This document shows, one piece after another, positions 61,936-64,000 of a DNA stretch of 64,000 nt. The translations under genes and the position numbers were made by a program. The notes beneath the pieces were generated by a model. It had not been told where the DNA came from. It worked only from the letters and a program-made list of their open reading frames with translations, and made no database searches. This DNA comes from Cohaesibacter sp. ES.047 (GTDB lineage Bacteria; Pseudomonadota; Alphaproteobacteria; Rhizobiales; Cohaesibacteraceae). The DNA is taken from positions 4,604,001-4,668,000 of the forward strand of contig NZ_LT907844.1 of NCBI RefSeq assembly GCF_900215505.1. Direction: 5' to 3'. The stretch's first letter is position 1, and each line of letters begins with the position of its first letter.

Positions 61936-61996
61936 AATCCTCTCGCTCGTCGCCTGCTCCAATAGGAGTGCGTCGCAATTGCCTGTAAAATGCCCA

Positions 61997-62374
61997 TCAA
62001 ACCAGCGCGCGCGCCGCACTCAGTCCGATAAAGAGGGCCACAATACCGCCAGCCAGCGACAATGCAACATAAAACAGGGCAATCCCCATTTGCCCACGCT
62101 CGGTCAGGGTCACCACATCCAGCGAGAAGGTGGAAAAGGTCGTGAAACCACCCAGCAGGCCCGTGGTCAGCAACAGACGCACTTCGGTGCTGGCTTGGAA
62201 GCGCACAGCAAGCAGATGGATGAGCAGGCCCATCAGGAAAGACCCAACGACATTGCAGATAAAGGTCCCAAAGGGAAAACCGCTGCCGAGCGACCGCAGG
62301 GCCATCATACCCACAAGGTGGCGCAGGCTGGCACCGGCAGCACCACCAATGGCGACAAAGACAAAGTGACTCAT
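61997..62374 (-). CDS. crcB: fluoride ion channel CrcB (Fluc)
   Basis: 125-residue dual-topology fluoride channel. FGTFICNVVGSFLMGLLIHL includes the conserved Asn, and LLTTGLLGGFTTFSTFSLDVV is the pore signature with the two Phe and Thr/Ser track. Four membrane segments. Overlaps rarA by four bases (ATGA). No fluoride riboswitch recognised. Confidence 0.93.
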   Translation of the reverse strand: MSHFVFVAIGGAAGASLRHLVGMMALRSLGSGFPFGTFICNVVGSFLMGLLIHLLAVRFQASTEVRLLLTTGLLGGFTTFSTFSLDVVTLTERGQMGIALFYVALSLAGGIVALFIGLSAARALV

Positions 62375-63720
62375 TTGCTATTCCGTTCCGTTCTTAGTCT
62401 GGACCAATAATCCAGACGCTTTCGCAAGTCGCGCTCGAACCCACGCTCCACCGGCTCGTAGAACTGTCTTCGGCCCAATTCGGTGGGGAAATAATCCTGC
62501 CCGGAAAAGGCATCAGGCTCGTCATGATCATACCGATAACCATCCCCATAGCCTTCATTGGCCATCAGCTTGGTCGGCGCATTAAGAATATGCTTGGGAG
62601 GTGGCAGGGAACCGGCCTTCTTGGCAAGCTTCATCGCGGCATGGAAAGCCAGATAGCCCTTGTTGGACTTGGGTGCGGTGGCAAGATAGATCGCCAGCTC
62701 GGCAAGGGCATAATAGCCTTCTGGCGCTCCAATCAGTTGAAACGCCTCCCGCGCTGCCTGCGCCATAACCAGTGCATTGGGATCGGCAAGGCCAATATCC
62801 TCGGACGCCATCACCGTCATCCGCCGCAAAAGATAGATCGGATCCTCACCCGCATCGATCATCCGGCACATGTAGTAAAGCGCCGCATCAGGATCCGAAC
62901 CTCGGATGGACTTGTGAAGCGCCGAAATCAGATTGTAGTGCCCATCTGCTGACTTGTCATACACCGGAGCCCGTCGCTGCAGGATCGACCCAAGCTGCTC
63001 GGCCGTGAGAACCTCGCCTTCATGCGCGGCCCGCCAAACCTCCTGCGCCAGCGTCAGCGACGACCGTCCATCCCCATCGGCCATGCGAACAAGCGCATCC
63101 CGCGCCTCATCATCAAGAGGCAGGCTTTGCCCCAGCGCCTCTTCAGCTCGCGACAGCAACTTACCAATGGCCTCTTCGTCCAAACTCTTGAAGGTCAAGA
63201 CCTGAGAGCGCGACAGAAGCGCAGCATTCAACTCAAACGACGGGTTCTCAGTCGTCGCCCCGACAAGCACCACCGTTCCATCTTCCATCACCGGCAGGAA
63301 GCTGTCCTGCTGCGCCTTGTTGAAGCGGTGGATCTCGTCAACAAACAACAGCGTGGCCTTGCCCATCCGGCGCCTATCACGGGCAGCCTCGAACACCTTC
63401 TTGAGGTCCGCCACGCCAGAAAAGATAGCCGAGATCTGTTCGAAATGCAGGTCCGTGCCGTCCGCCAGCAGTCGCGCCACCGTTGTCTTGCCTGTGCCGG
63501 GAGGCCCCCACAAGATCAGACACCCGAGCGATCCACTGTTCAGCATCCGGGTGAGCGTCCCATCGGGGCCGACCAGATGGCCCTGCCCCACAACTTCGGA
63601 CAGTTGCCTTGGACGCAGCAGATCAGCCAGCGGGCGGGTTCCGCCCGCCTGCGACTGATCGCTCATCCCGCTGGCGCTGACGGGTTCGTCAAGGCCGGCC
63701 TTTTCGAAAAGATTGCTCAC
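62371..63720 (-). CDS. rarA: replication-associated recombination protein A (RarA/MgsA)
   Basis: 449-residue clamp-loader-like AAA+ protein acting at stalled forks. LADLLRPRQLSEVVGQGHLVGPDG is the N-terminal signature, LWGPPGTGKTTVARLLA Walker A, LLFVDEIHRFNKAQQDSFLP Walker B, and VGATTENPSFELNAALLSRSQVL sensor 1. The C-terminal tetramer domain includes DPDAALYYMCRMIDAGEDPIYLLRRM. Four-base overlap with crcB and five bases after the DegP-like gene. Confidence 0.95.
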   Translation of the reverse strand: MSNLFEKAGLDEPVSASGMSDQSQAGGTRPLADLLRPRQLSEVVGQGHLVGPDGTLTRMLNSGSLGCLILWGPPGTGKTTVARLLADGTDLHFEQISAIFSGVADLKKVFEAARDRRRMGKATLLFVDEIHRFNKAQQDSFLPVMEDGTVVLVGATTENPSFELNAALLSRSQVLTFKSLDEEAIGKLLSRAEEALGQSLPLDDEARDALVRMADGDGRSSLTLAQEVWRAAHEGEVLTAEQLGSILQRRAPVYDKSADGHYNLISALHKSIRGSDPDAALYYMCRMIDAGEDPIYLLRRMTVMASEDIGLADPNALVMAQAAREAFQLIGAPEGYYALAELAIYLATAPKSNKGYLAFHAAMKLAKKAGSLPPPKHILNAPTKLMANEGYGDGYRYDHDEPDAFSGQDYFPTELGRRQFYEPVERGFERDLRKRLDYWSRLRTERNSK

Positions 63721-63724
63721 ATTG

Positions 63725-64000
63725 CTATCCGCTGATTACAGACTTGATTAGCTGGCCATCCCGTTCAATCTCAAGCCGCCACAGGCGGAACTCATGAGTC
63801 GACAGGACTTCCAGCACATTGGTGTCGCGGACAACCTCACCATTCACTTTGCGGATGACATCGCCCACCTTGACGCCCAGCCGCGCCGCAGTCGAGCCGT
63901 CCTTAACCTTTGCAATGATAACGCCCGTCTGGTTGCTGTCCATTCCCATCTCCTGCGCAACAGCAGGTGACAGGTTGTAAATCGTTGTTCCCGAAAATGG
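63725..64000 (-). CDS. DegP/Do-family serine protease, C-terminal PDZ part (5' end outside window)
   Basis: Only the last 91 residues are present. The second PDZ domain is seen: PFSGTTIYNLSPAVAQEM, IIAKVKDGSTAARLGVKVGDVIRKVNGEVV and WRLEIERDGQLIKSVISG at the end. Protease domain lies beyond the window. Periplasmic quality control protease/chaperone. It precedes rarA in the same direction. Confidence 0.85.
   Translation of the reverse strand, partial: PFSGTTIYNLSPAVAQEMGMDSNQTGVIIAKVKDGSTAARLGVKVGDVIRKVNGEVVRDTNVLEVLSTHEFRLWRLEIERDGQLIKSVISG

Noticed and set aside
62371-62700. Fluoride riboswitch near crcB
   Set aside because: crcB overlaps rarA by four bases, so there is no leader to hold it, and no fold was recognised.

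Overview
The window looks like chromosome of an alphaproteobacterium of the Hyphomicrobiales (Rhizobiales), possibly Cohaesibacter-like; the genus is an inference. Supporting genes are an EipB/DUF1849 envelope protein, a clpS-clpA pair, DUF1489, an ATP12 F1-assembly chaperone, a BigR-type ArsR regulator with rhodanese genes, split propionyl-CoA carboxylase genes and a folP-folB-folK operon. Two core blocks (about 1-25.6 kb and 51.5-64 kb) flank a 26-kb accessory region full of insertion sequences.

Left core (1-25.6 kb): the 3' end of dinB, eipB, a RidA protein, a glycerophosphodiesterase, a GNAT-like protein, a HIT hydrolase, azlCD amino-acid export, trkH, clpA-clpS, a SPOR-tailed D,D-carboxypeptidase, a J-domain protein, a VWA-like protein, an ArsR/rhodanese sulfur cluster with palindromic operators, a previously untracked 28-residue membrane peptide, DUF599, an EamA transporter, an IS200 copy, mgtE and a Gfo/Idh/MocA oxidoreductase.

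Accessory region (25.6-51.5 kb): it starts beside a short copy of the tRNA-Leu 3' end and finishes at the intact tRNA-Leu(GAG). It holds a SIR2-TPR gene broken three ways: an IS630 element at codon 9, an IS256 element inside that IS630, and an in-frame TGA. Next come a phage lysis cassette, a decayed IS1182, and a six-gene operon with a divergent GntR regulator (PdxA-like dehydrogenase, tripartite TctCBA transporter, TIM-barrel isomerase-like enzyme, dihydroxyacetone-kinase-like DhaKL). That operon looks like uptake and breakdown of a short sugar acid. After it lie IS5 remnants, a frameshifted phage small terminase, a second IS256 copy, ParB-like and IS66 fragments, a complete IS21, a short phage operon with an AlpA/excisionase-like protein, and an IS630 that landed in that protein's stop codon.

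Right core (51.5-64 kb): tRNA-Leu, a FliN-like protein, lipB, a small Flp-type pilin, pccA, folPBK, pccB, atp12, a HAD phosphatase, an RluA-type pseudouridine synthase, crcB, rarA and the 3' end of a DegP/Do protease gene.

All assignments come from reading motifs and comparing with remembered families; no database search was run.
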